Positions 37,284-48,387 of a stretch of DNA of 64,000 nucleotides are shown one piece after another; the first letter of the stretch is position 1, and the number at the start of each line of letters is the position of its first letter. Where the stretch lies: assembly GCF_020360975.1 (NCBI RefSeq), contig NW_025408667.1, positions 3,658,001 through 3,722,000 of the forward strand. Reading direction: 5' to 3'. Below the pieces are notes generated by a model, which was given only the letters and a program-made list of their open reading frames with translations, did no database searches and had not been told where the DNA came from. The position numbers and the translations under genes were made by a program. The stretch comes from Hirsutella rhossiliensis (Eukaryota; Ascomycota; Sordariomycetes; Hypocreales; Ophiocordycipitaceae).

Positions 37284-37288
37284 ACTAG
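37284..37288 (+). repeat. Target-site duplication (left) of Chr-A
   Basis: ACTAG stands here and again at 44269-44273 on the far side of the complete Chr-A copy. Confidence 0.9.
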
Positions 37289-37474
37289 TGTAAGAGTCTT
37301 TAACTATTATAGGTGATAGGCTTAGGCCGCGGCCTAAGCTATATAGTTACGTGCGGAGGGCCGGATCCTATAAGTATAGGGGCGGGCCAGCCGCGCATAG
37401 AAGAGCTCTGCATAGCTTATTAATATCATCCTACGGACGGCACCTACGCATACGCCTCTGCCTACTCCGTGACA
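37289..37474 (+). repeat. Chr-A 5' LTR
   Basis: 186 bp, TGTAAGAGTC to TCCGTGACA, with canonical TG...CA ends unmutated. It contains the 20-bp palindrome GCTTAGGCCGCGGCCTAAGC at 37320-37339. Confidence 0.92.
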
Positions 37475-38690
37475 GTATAAGCTATTAACTAATAGATCTA
37501 ATAGATATCTCCCCGGAAAGGGTGCCGCTTCCCTAAGGGAGCACCCCGCTACCCCCCGGGCGGATAGGAAGTATTATAGCTATCCTAGAAGCGATTAGAA
37601 GCGCGACGGCTAGCGAGAAGAACGAGGTTCTCGCTATACTAGGGGAGCCGTCTACGAGACCAGCGTTGACCCCTACGACCTTAGCAACACCGGTTACGGC
37701 GGCGGCACTACCGATACGGAAGCCGCTTCCCTAGCCGACTTAGGACGGCAAGCCTAAGTCCTTCTACTTCTTCCTTAGCCGGCTATAGACGAAGTTTATA
37801 ATAGACGAGAAATAGGGCCTAAACGGCTATCGTGATATAGCGTGGTATTCGCTCCTCTATACGCTGCCGGAGCCCTAGATACGGCGGATCTCCGGATTCT
37901 AGGATAAGGGCGGCCCTAGAGGCAGACGCGACCCGTAGGACTTCTTCTAATACCTTATATATGCGTTCGGCAACGTATAGGAGCGGGAGAAGGCGTAGGA
38001 TAGGCTACGGACCCTTAAGTAGAGGGACGGGCAGACCTTTAGCGAATTCCTCCCCGACTTCGAAGAAACGCTCTCACAAGCAGCGGGAACCGCGGTATAG
38101 GAAGACAGCGCGAAGCTCACATAGTTACGGAACTCGATTACGCCGGCCCTACGGGAGCTACTTATCCCTATAATTATGCCTACTAACTACGGCGAGTACG
38201 TAAGCCGGTTAATAAAGGTAGCATAGGGCTACGAGTAAACGCCGCGTTTCTAGAAGCTTCGTAAGCGCACGCCGCATAGCGGTAACGGGATCACCGCCCC
38301 TCTATAAGAGGAACAGCCGACTATCGACACTAACGGAGACACCCTAATATCGGCTACCCGCACGGACCGAGCTAAACGTAGTAGGAAGTCGTCTTCGAAT
38401 ATCCCTTATACTATCCCGCTCTCTAAGTAGCGGGCGAAGTAGGTAACGAGCGAGGAAATCGGGAAAAGGAAGGCTAACGGCCGCTGCCTACGTTGCGGCG
38501 CGTCTATATACTTTATATTAAAATGCCCCTTCCTTTTAGCTAAGCGGCCTATAGTAGTTCGAGTAGCGAAGATAGAACCGCTCCTTGCCTTAGACGACGA
38601 AGAGGACTCCGCTCCCTTAGGCCCGGAGGAAAAAGAGTAGCTCCGGAGCAAAGACGGGCTCCGGAGCCCTAATTGCTAGCACTAGCAAAG
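37475..38690 (+). pseudogene. Chr-A gag, RIP-mutated
   Basis: This is the region between the 5' LTR and protease. At 38485-38526 it reads CLRCGASIYFILKC, which has CX2CX4HX4C spacing with the His as Tyr (CAC/CAT to TAC/TAT). It lies just before the protease region, as expected for gag nucleocapsid. Several TAG/TAA interrupt the frame. Small open frames at 37961-38173 and 38406-38651 are fragments or shadows. Confidence 0.7.
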
Positions 38691-38699
38691 GAGAAGGAG

Positions 38700-41600
38700 G
38701 AATTATCCGCCTATATAGAAGAGGAGCCTACTTTAATATAGGTTATAGTTAATAACTCCTTACCCGTCGCCGCCTTTATAGACGAGGGCTGCTAGTGCTA
38801 CGCCGCAGTTAACGAGGCGCTTATACGAGAGATATAAGTACCGGTAGAAAAGATCGCCCTAAGGCGAGTAAAGGGCGCCTTAGGCGCGATAGAGGGTGCG
38901 GTAATTAGGGGCATTACGTGGCTAGCTATAGAGGTCGACGGTTGCCGTAAGCTTATCGTGGCCTATATAATCCCCTAACTAGAGTTTCCCTTAATCCTCG
39001 GGAAACCCTAGTTATTATATACGGAGTTATACTCGGTTCCGTACTAGAAGAAGCTATGGTTTAGGCCTACGCAACGGTAGGTCCGCTACGACGACGGTTC
39101 CGTAGGCGTAGGACTAGGCGTGCGAGCTTTATACTCGGCATAAGAAGTCCTTGCCTCTATCTTTATAGGAACCGTGCGACGGTTAAAGCGGGAGGAAGGC
39201 CGGGCAGCGGCTAACGCAGCGGTCTACGTAGTTAGCCTAGCGGACATCGATAAGGCCCTCCGGGCGAAGAAGCTAAAGTCGCCCTCTAAGCTACGGTAGT
39301 AGATACCGGAGCGCTTTTACGACCTCCTACCGCTATTCGAGTCCTAGGAAGCGGATAAGCTTAACCTATATAAGCCGGGGGTAGACTATAAGATCGTACT
39401 CCGCACCGATAAGAAGGGGCAGGAACTGCCCGCACCGTTCGGACCGCTATATAGCATGTTATACGCAGAACTGCTAGTGCTAAAGAAGACGCTAAGGGAC
39501 CTCCTAGATAAGGGTTTTATTTAAGTAAGTAGCTCCGAAGTAGGAGCGCCGGTCCTATTCGTGCGTAAACTAGGGGGCGGGATACGGTTCTATTACGACT
39601 ATAGGGCTCTAAACGTAATTACGAGGCCGGACCGCTACCCCTTACCCCTAATCTCGGATACGCTCTATAACCTTTCGAAGGCGAAGTGGTTTACGAAGCT
39701 AGATATAAAATAGGCGTTCTATAAGGTGCGGATCTCGGAGGGTAACGAGTAGAAGACGGCGTTCCGTATACGCTACGGCTTATTCGAGTAGCTTATAACG
39801 CCCTTCGGCCTCTTAGGAGCGCCCGCTACCTTCTAGCGTTATATTAACAACGTGCTTCGGGACTTCCTCGACGAGTTCGCCTCCGTATACGTAGATAATA
39901 TCCTTATCTATACGAGCGGCTCCTACGAGGACTATATACGGAAAGTGCGGAGGGTCCTAGAGCGCCTCTAACTTTATAGGCTCTACCTCGACCCGGATAA
40001 GTACGAATTCGGGGTTAAGAGGGTTAAGTACCTAGGCTTTATTATCTACGCCGGCGTAGGTATATAGGCGGATCCCGCAAAGATCTAGGCGATTTAGGAC
40101 TAGGCTGCCCTAACCACGTAGATAGGCGTGCGGAGCTTCCTTAGGTTCGCGAACTATTATAGGATATTTATTAAGGGCTTCTCCTATATTATAATGCCCC
40201 TAAACGAGATTACCGGGAAGCGGACCGCCTTTCGCTAAGGGCCCGTATAGGAAGGAGCGTTCCGTACGCTTAAGGACCTATTCTCTTAAGCCCCGGTGCT
40301 GCTCTAGTAGGACTTTAACCGGTCTACGTTAGTTAAAGCGGACTATAGCGGCTAGGCACTCGGAGGAACGCTCTCCTAGGAGGTAGACGGGCGGAAGTAA
40401 CCGGTAGCGTTCTACTCCCGCAAGCTAACCCTAGCGGAGCGGAACTACGCTATTTACGATAAGGAGATACTAGCGATTATTAGCTACCTCGAGTAATAGT
40501 AAGCGGAGCTCTAGAGCTATAAGAGCTTCGAGGTTCTTATAGACTATAGGAACCTTAAGTACTTTATAACTTACTAGCACCTCTCGGAGCGGTAAGCCCG
40601 CTAGGCGGAGTATCTCTTACGCTTTAACTTCTCGATTAAGTACCGGCTAGGGCGGGACTCCGTAGTCCTAGATACGCTTTCTTAGAGGGATTAGGACCGG
40701 CCGACGGGAGCGGACATCGAGGCCCGGGATCTATAGCTTATCCCGTAAGAAGCGCTACGGACTTATATAGGAGCTTCCCTAGTAGAGGAAGGCGCGGCGC
40801 CAACGGATAAGCCTTCCCCCGTACCTTCGCCTCGGCCCGGCGAGGAGGGATAGACCGGCCTAGGGGCGCGTGCGGCGCGGGTGTTCTAAGATAAGGTCCT
40901 CTAGCGCTTATAGGATAGGATATCGTCTCTAGACCGTACCTACGAGAGCGTGCGCCGCGCCATTAAGTCCGGCGCTCGACGCCTCGATCCGAAGCTAAAG
41001 CTAAAGGTATAAGTGGCCGACTATTATATCGACCTACGGAGGCACCTACGTTAGCGGGGGAGACTATAGGTGCCGGGCGCGCCGTATACTATAGAAGCTA
41101 GGGAGAAGGATAGACCGCCGGAGCTAGACGAATAGAACGAGCTCCAAGGGAAGCTAGTCTAGCTCGTCTATAACTCTAGTATCGTAGGCCACCTAGGTAG
41201 GCAGGGCATAGTAGCAGGCCTCGCGAGGGATTTCTACTAGCCCCTCCTATAGCACTACGTTCGCCGCTTCCTCCGTAACTACGATATCTACGGCCGTACT
41301 AAGATTTAAAGGGCGTAGCTTAAGGGGCTACTTAAGTAGCTTCCGGTGCCCGACCGGTTCTATATATATATATAGATAGACTTTATAACGGACCTCCTAC
41401 TTATAGAGGGCGGCAACCGCTATATATAGGTAATTAAGGACCGACTTAGTAAGTCTATAGTATTAGAGCCGATGCCGTCTATAGATACGGAGTCCTACGT
41501 AGAGCGCTTCCTATAGTGCTAGGCCCGCTCGCATAGCTAGCTAGCCTCTATTATAAGCGATAGGGGATCGAATTAGACTAGCCGCTTTTAGCAGCACCTA

Positions 41601-42480
41601 TACTAGCTACTTTAGATCACGCAGCTACTTAGCACGGCATATTACCTATAAACCGATAAAGGGCCTAAGAGGGTTAACTAGGAGGCGTAGGCTTACCTAT
41701 AGGCCGTCGTAGCCCGCAACTAAGCAAACTAGGACCGTTAGCTCCCCGCGGCCTAACTTACGTTAAATAGTAGACTATATACCTCTATTAGGATAGCCCC
41801 TTTCTTTATAACGCATAGCTTCGAACTACCCTTACTAGTTCCCTTTACCGTAGACGTAGCAGCGGAGCAGTATAGCAATTCGTTACCGGAGGGCCGCGCC
41901 TCCGCGTTCGTACGAAAGCTATAGGAGACCACGGATTATTGCTAATCCGCGATAGCCGCCGCGGCGTAAGATTAGGAGCGGCACGCTAATAAGACTAGGG
42001 CCCTAGTAGATAGGTTTACGGCAGGAGATAAGGTATAGCTAGACCTCCGTAACTATAGGTCGGCACGGCTAAAAAAGAAGCTTAACTAGCTATACGCGAA
42101 GTTTACGGTACGGAGGGTTATTAGCCCGTAGGTTATAGAGCTCGATAGTCTCCTAACGGGGGTCTATAATAAGATTAACGTAGACCTCCTTTATAGAGCC
42201 TCCTCTAACCCGCTGCCCGGATAAGAAGTAGCGGACGCCTAACCGCCTATAATCGAGGTAAAGGGAGAGGATAAGTTCGAGGTTAAAGAGATACGGGCCG
42301 CGCGCTAGAAAAAGGTTAGTAGGGGGAAACGCCGGGAGGTCCTCGTTAAGTAGCGCGGGTATCTCGACCCTACGTAGGAACCTATACGTAAGTTTACGGG
42401 AACCGTAGCCCTTAATAAGTTCGAAGCCTTATTTAGAACGGTAGACGAGAACGACGGACTAGCGGACCACCGATAGCAGC
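38700..42480 (+). pseudogene. Chr-A pol: protease, RT, RNase H, integrase, chromodomain; RIP-mutated
   Basis: In order: an AFIDEG protease-like site near 38775; reverse transcriptase from about 39540 ([28 protein letters not shown] and the YVDN loop at 39888-39899, where the usual second Asp is Asn); RNase H near 40330-40560; integrase near 41150-41800 with remnants of the HHCC finger; and a C-terminal chromodomain at 42275-42430 (FEVKEIRAAR then YLDPT). Breaks are TAG/TAA at Gln/Trp positions. The chromodomain places the element among chromoviruses, whose integrases bind modified histone H3 in known cases. Confidence 0.85.
42275..42430 (+). other. Chromodomain of Chr-A integrase (degenerate)
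   Basis: KFEVKEIRAAR starts the domain; a Lys/Arg-rich turn and LVK, one stop, then RGYLDPT follow. The stop sits where chromodomains have the second aromatic-cage Trp, and another stop sits at the Trp of the WEP motif. Both are TAG, which is TGG after RIP. Confidence 0.7.
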
Positions 42481-42610
42481 CCGGGCTAGGACCACGAAGT
42501 AGGTATAGCGGAGGGGGCAGTTATAGCAATATAAGCAATATAAGCGCAATAGTATAGGCGGAGATAAAAATAGCGTTTATTGCGGGGCGGAGCCCCTAGA
42601 CTACCTAGGC

Positions 42611-43580
42611 CTATTCCTTATCGTTATTATTATTATTATTATCTTCGTTATCGTCGTCCTCGTCGGCCTCCTCCTTCTTATTAGCGGCGGCGGCGGTCTC
42701 TAGGGCGCTAAGGCGGCCCTCTAAGCCCGTAAGCTAGTCAGCGGCGGCGGCGGCTCCGGGGGCAGAGGGGCGGCGGCCAGCGGCGGCGGCAGGGGCAGCG
42801 GCGGTAGCGGGGGCGGGCACGGCAAGGGGGACCGCCGATAGGGCGACGGAGGCAGTGTCCCTAGCGCCGGGTACGTTAGAGGCGGAAATAGGGGAGCGGA
42901 GGAGTAGGACTTACTTAGGTATAAGGCCCTATCGCTCGAGGGCGCGGAGGTTATAGTAGGCGGCGGCGGCGGCGGTAAGGCGCTTCTTAGCAGCCCCCCG
43001 CGCCTGCCCGTGCGAGCCGGCCTTCTAAGCCGACGCCGCAGCGAGTAGGACGGGAGGCGCCGCCTTATAGGCGCGGCCGGCTCGCGCGCACTAGTAGCAG
43101 CTGCCGCCGCGGCGGCGCCCGGCCTAGTCGGAGCAGTCGAGCTCCTACGACGCATAACGCATATAGGGGGCCGAGCGGGCGGCGCCGGCCTACACTTAGC
43201 GCTTATACTATAGGAGGTTAGCGGACAACGTCTATTACGCTTACCTAGCTACGGACTTACGGGGGTAGCGGAGACGGAGGCGGGGGCCGAGGGGCCGGGC
43301 GTTACGGGTAGCGGCGGGGACGGCGTCGTTACCCTAAGGGGCGACGTGAGAGCGAATAGCGTAGTAGAGGCGGCGGCGGCGGCGGTAGGAGCGGTGGCAG
43401 CGGCGCGGGTAAGAGCGGCGGCAGCGGCGGAGTCGTCGTCGGCCGCGGCTAGCACGGCGTCGACGAACGACTCCGCACGCTCCGAGAAGGAGGAGGTAGG
43501 AGAGGGAGAGGCGGATATATCTATCGCGGAAGTTAGCACGACGGAATACGGCCTCCCGCTCTATAAGGCGCGGAACTTAC
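42611..43580 (-). pseudogene. Antisense gene of Chr-A between pol and 3' LTR (best copy), RIP-mutated
   Basis: Read on the minus strand. Exon 43261-43520 is fully open and Ala/Ser/Pro-rich. A 53-bp intron (43208-43260) has donor GTAAGT, branch CTAAC and acceptor TATAG. Exon 42611-43207 is 597 bp, 199 codons, and continues in phase; it has nine internal stops, all TAG/TAA and none TGA. It shows a Cys cluster, a basic helix-prone region (KKRLTAAAAAYYNLRALER), a heptad-like LEGRLSALE stretch and an acidic, Asn-rich tail ending at 42613. A further intron of 60 bp (43521-43580, GTAAGT, CTAAC, ATAG) may precede. I recognise no family. Other copies lie at 5805-6700, 13220-14209 and 16560-17563. Confidence 0.6.
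43208..43260 (-). other. 53-bp intron of the antisense gene
   Basis: Donor CCC|GTAAGT, branch GCTAACC, acceptor CTATAG. The flanking exons join in phase 0. Equivalent intervals in the three other copies (6276-6328, 13562-13614, 16904-16956) are also 53 bp and keep CTAAC. Confidence 0.65.
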
Positions 43581-43773
43581 TAGTTAGAGTTATTATTGTT
43601 ATTAGGGCTATTGTTACTACTGCCGCTGCTACTGCGAGCACACGTTAATAGAGCGGCCCGTATAGCTAGGAACGGACTAACGCCCTAGGTAAAGCGGAAC
43701 TTACCTATTAATACTGCTACTACGGTTAAAGAAAGGAGAGAAGGAAAGGAAGGGGGAAGGGGGGGATGCCGCC

Positions 43774-43780
43774 TTATATA
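43774..43780 (-). promoter_or_regulatory. TATA-like box for the antisense gene
   Basis: On the minus strand TATATAAGG precedes a long pyrimidine-rich leader (about 43695-43770) that leads to the first exon. Both are also seen in the copies at 13025-13110 and 16390-16440. This looks like a normal fungal promoter and leader. Confidence 0.4.
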
Positions 43781-44082
43781 CCCCTTAGTAGAGGATGCTG
43801 CCTAAGGTAGAGGGGACGGGCAACCTAAGGCTTACGTAGGTCCGGACTAGCCGCCGGCTACCTAGGGGCGTATATAATAGGTTACGCCCTATTTAAACGG
43901 CTAGCCGGCCGACGAGTATAGAGCCGGGTCCCGGCTGCCCGGGCTAACGGGCGCGGGGATAATAGGGCTAGTAGGGCCGGCCCTATTAACGGGAAAGGGC
44001 AGGGAAGAGCCCGCGGCACGGGCCTAATTATACGGGAGCCGTTAATAGGGCAGCGCTACGCTGCGCTCGAGGGAGGGCATTA

Positions 44083-44268
44083 TATAAGAGTCTTTAACTA
44101 TTATAGGTAATAGGCTTAGGCCGCGGCCTAAGCCGTGTAGTTACGTGCGGAGGGCCGGATCCCGTAAGTATAGGGGCGGGCCAGCCGCGCATAGAAGAGC
44201 TCTATATAGCTTATTAATATTATCCTACGGACGGCACCTACGTATACGCCTCTACCTACTCCGTAATA
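44083..44268 (+). repeat. Chr-A 3' LTR
   Basis: 186 bp, TATAAGAGTC to CCGTAATA, followed by ACTAG (44269-44273). It is preceded by the purine run GAGGGAGGGC. The palindrome of the 5' LTR is kept at 44114-44133. Confidence 0.92.
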
Positions 44269-44273
44269 ACTAG

Positions 44274-47130
44274 CTCTTAAAAGAAAGAATAAAGCCTATA
44301 AGATAGAATAAAGAATATCCCTTAGGAATACCGGAAATATAATAAACTCTTTAAGGAAGAACTCGAGATAGGGTTACCTAAATATAGCTAATAGGACTAT
44401 AAAATTTATCTTAAGGATAGAATAACGCTAACGTTCTATAAAATCTATAACTTAAACGAAAAGCAACTATAAACGCTACGCGACTACCTCGACGAGAATC
44501 TACGAAAAGGATATATATAAATATTAATATCTAAAGTAGGCTATCTAGTTATATTTATTTTAAAGAAAAACGGTAAGCTACGACTAGTTATCGACTATAG
44601 ACGCTTAAACGATATTATAATAAAGGACCGAATACTATTACCGCTTATATCGGAACTACGAGATCGACTATATAGTAAAAAATAGTTTATAGCCCTCGAC
44701 CTTAAAGGCGCCTATAACTTAATACGTATAAAAAAGGGACGCGAATAGATAATAGCCTTTAGAACGAAATTCGGACTATTCGAATATCTAGTAATACTAT
44801 TTAGACTTATAAATATACTAGCTACCTTCTAACGGATGATTAATAATATCCTACGCGAATACTTAGATATCTTTATAGTAGTATACCTAGATAATATCTT
44901 AATCTTCTCGGATACCCTAGAAGAATATAAGGAATACGTCTATAAGGTACTCCGCGTACTTTAGAATATAAAGTTACTAGTTAAACTAAAGAAAAGTAAG
45001 TTCTATATATAGGAAGTAGACTTCCTTAGATATACGATCTTACTAAGAGAGATATAGATATAATAAGATAAGATTAACTTAGTTAAAGAATAGCTAACGC
45101 TAAAGAACGTTAAGGACGTATAAAGTTTCCTAGGATTTATAAATTACTACCGACGATTTATTAAAGATTTCGGAAAGATTATAGTACTACTATACGACTT
45201 AACGAAAAAGGAAAAAGAATTTATATAGGACGATAAAGCTAATAAAGCTTTCGAATATATTAAGACTACGATTACGTAAGAACTAGTCTTAACTACCTTC
45301 GATCTAAAACGATAAATTAAACTTAAAACCGATATATTAGACTTTGCTCTAGGAGTATAAATCGGATAAAAAGATAAGGAAGGAAGACTACGACTAATTG
45401 CATTTTACTTAAAAAAGCTATATAGCGTAGAACTTAATTACCCTATCTACGATAAAGAATTCCTCGCAATTATTTAAGCTTTTAAGGAATTTCGATACTA
45501 CCTTCTCGGAAGTAAATATAAAGTTAAGGTCTATATAGACTATAAGAATATCTTATATTTTATAACGATATAATAGTTAAACGGACGATAGATCTAATAG
45601 GCCGAATACTTATTAGAATTCGACTACGAAATAATCTATAGAAAAGGAATAGAAAACGGTCGAGCTAATACCCTTAGTCGATAAAGTAACTACGATATAA
45701 GGGCACCTATAGCGGAAGGGCAGCTCCTAGAAATCAACGAAAACGGGAACTACTAGCAACGATAGCTAAATATAATATTTAAAGTATAACCCGACGACTC
45801 GACTTACTAAAAGATCCTAAAATAGATAAAAGAATATAAAGTACTAAACGGATACGATATAGAATATTTAGAAGTTCTAATATATAAAAATAAAATCTAA
45901 ATACTACTAGAATTACGAGATAAAGTTATATAAGATATATACGAATATCTAATATATAGATACTAAGGAATCTAAAGAATAATAGAACGGATTAAACGAT
46001 AATATAACTTCCTATAGCTTAAAGAAGTAGTACGATAAGTTACTAAAGAATATAAACTTTACGTACGAAGTAAAGCTAAACGATATAAACTATATAGAGA
46101 ATTATAACCGCTACTAGTACTAGAGAAACTATAGGATTTAATAGCTTTCGACTATATTATAAAGCTACTACCGTTAAAAGAACCTATAACTAACGTTAAG
46201 TACGATAGTATATTTATTATTACCGATAGATTAATAAAGTATAGATACTTTTTACCGTATAAAGAAGTAAGTAATATAGAAGAGCTAGTATATATATTCC
46301 TATAAATAATTATTAGCAATTACGGACTACCGAACGAGATTATCTCTAATAGAGGAAGCACGTTTATAGCTAAATTTTAGCAAGCTCTTATAGTATAATT
46401 AAGGATGAAATATAAGCTTAGTATAGCTTATTACCTATAAATAGATAGATAAATAGAACGACTTAACTAAACGCTTAAATAATATTTACGATACTATATT
46501 AGCTACGAATAAAACGATTAGGTTAAATAGCTATTAATAGCGTAACTAGCTTATAATAGCTTAGTTACGGAAATAACTAAGCTCTTACTAGTATACGCTA
46601 ATTACGGATATAACCTAGAAGTATTTAAGGTTACTCGATAAGGACTATAAGCGGAACGAGCGATACTATAAGTAGATTAGCTACGAAAATTATATAAAGA
46701 AATATAATAAGAACTTTAATTTATTAAAGAACGAATGTCTACTTACTATAATCGGAAAAGATTATAAGGACTAATCTTTCGAGAGAGAGATATAGTCTAC
46801 CTCGTACGACAAAATATTAAAATAAAACGACTAAGTAATAAATTAGATTTTAAGAAACTTAGACCGTTTAAGGTTAAGAAAACTATTTTAAAAGTTAACT
46901 ATAAACTTTCGCTACTAATAATAATACGGATATACCCGATATTTTATATCTTATTATTAGAACTAGCGCTACGAAACGCTAAACTATAGGAAAAAATCGA
47001 AGTCGACGACGATTAAGAATATAAAGTAGAATAAATACTAGATATAAGAAAATAAGGTTAGTAATAAGAATACCTTATTAAGTAGAAGGGATACGGACTA
47101 GAGGAAAATACCTAGGAACTACTTAAGCAC
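44274..47130 (+). pseudogene. Chr-B pol, RIP-mutated, with C-terminal chromodomain
   Basis: Reverse transcriptase starts near 44530 (ILKKNGKLR, VIDYRRLND), with FIALDLKGAYN near 44690 and YLDNILIF near 44884. RNase H is near 45300-45560 and an LTTFDLKR block is near 45290. Integrase core remnants lie at about 46130-46700. The chromodomain at 47018-47130 starts EYKVE and includes EYLIK and KGYGLEENT, with stops at the two Trp positions. All stops seen are TAA or TAG. Confidence 0.8.
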
Positions 47131-47907
47131 TTAACCTACTATAGTTCTCTACTCCGATAGTTCTACTAAGCGAACCCTTACTCGGAAATATAGGGTTACT
47201 AAGAATAGTATCCTAGTCTAATACGTTTAAGGTACTAAACAATTAAACCTCGCTAATATTAATAGTTTCCTTATTTAATAAACGAACCGATTTATCTCGA
47301 GAAGAACGCGTTATACTATCTTCTTTATTAATAGTTTATATACCCCGCTAAAATAACTTACTACCTCGGTCCTTTAAGAAACGCTTCTATTTCCTAATCC
47401 GAGCTAGGTAAGCTATCGCTTCCTCTAACGCTTCTTTTACTTTCCGTTCGTCTAAATTAATCTTTTACTATTAATTTATAATATAACGAACTAGAAAAAG
47501 AAGGAATATTAGCGAAAAGGAATAATAAGGAAGGAAAGGGATAAAACGAATAGGCGGACGCTATATTGCACCTATTATAAGAACGGCCTATAGAGGTATA
47601 TTCGGAATACCGATTAAAACGCTCGCCGACCTTATAAGTTAGGCCTAACCGAAAATAACGGGAGTAAGGTATAATTTTAATACCGTAGATCTCGGTCTAG
47701 GATGCTAGCTCCGATCGTTAACGCGATTTATCGGAATTACGAGAATAGGATTTTTAAACACGACTAGACATACTATTAGCAGTATATCCTAAAAGGATAA
47801 AGGAATAAGGAACGGTATACTTACGCACAACGCGATAAGGGTATATTTATATACGGCGGCTAAGGCAGTAGGTCTTAAGGGTAAGACTAAAAGGAGGGGA
47901 GGCATCC

Positions 47908-48387
47908 TATTACGACTACGGTCTAGCGAACCGCGGGACTAGCATATATTACGAGGACACGTAACGTAGGGAGCAAGGAATATTAGACGGACCGACGGGC
48001 TAATTAAGTTTAGAGCGACGGGTTACTTTAGCACTTTAACGCTCTACGGCTAGGATCGTAGGATCGCCCTAGCGCCCTAGCGCTCCTAGGCGACGGGATT
48101 ACCTAGTGCTCTCGGCGATCTAGGGAAGCTCTCGAGATATATAAGGAAGGAACGGAACACTCCTTTAGATAGATAGCTCGATAGCTTTTAATATAATTAT
48201 TACGATCTCTATTACGATCTTATCTCTAATTCCGATTACTTAATTACCTAGTTATAGTCTATAGTCTACGACCTCCGACTTATTACTAACGTAATATATA
48301 TATTATTGCTTAGACCACGCCCTATTATATCTATTAATATAAACCCCTCGATAGGTTTATCCCTTAGGAATAACACCGGTCGTTATA
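47908..48387 (+). repeat. Chr-B 3' LTR, 480 bp
   Basis: It runs from TATTACGACTACGG (from TGTTACGACCACGG) to CCGGTCGTTATA. Its length equals that of the LTR at 3651-4130. A shorter variant is at 58844-59309. Confidence 0.85.

Larger units (their letters stand above)
37289..44268 (+). mobile_element. Chr-A, complete Ty3/Gypsy chromovirus (6,980 bp)
   Basis: Two LTRs of 186 bp flank gag, pol and an antisense gene, and the element is bordered by ACTAG target duplications. The uninterrupted site is seen in the inverted Chr-B copy near 360-400 (ACCAG in plus sense of the element). It is less degraded than the other copies and still GC-rich, though in-frame TAA/TAG are frequent. A chromodomain ends pol. 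It is inactive as read. Confidence 0.92.
34499..48387 (+). mobile_element. Chr-B Ty3/Gypsy chromovirus, RIP-mutated, split by a Chr-A insertion
   Basis: The two parts 34499-37288 and 44274-48387 are one element, separated by the 6,980-bp Chr-A copy plus one 5-bp target duplication. In order it has gag with a zinc knuckle (34912-34959), protease, reverse transcriptase (about 44520-45000, YLDN loop near 44884), RNase H, integrase (about 45900-46700), a chromodomain (47018-47130) and the 3' LTR (47908-48387). The 5' LTR and leader are missing. Everything is closed by TAA/TAG. Confidence 0.8.

Noticed and set aside
37961..38651. Two open frames of 70 and 81 codons
   Set aside because: They lie in degraded gag, on both strands, and are chance gaps between RIP stops.
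42721..43155. 144-codon open frame on the minus strand (MRRRSSTAPTRPG...)
   Set aside because: It overlaps the antisense gene in another frame, is low-complexity (Pro/Leu/Arg), and loses to the spliced frame that stays in phase and whose intron is conserved in four copies.
43346..43648. 100-codon open frame on the plus strand
   Set aside because: It is the mirror of the GC-rich antisense exon (Ala/Val/Ser-rich) and has no support from the other copies.
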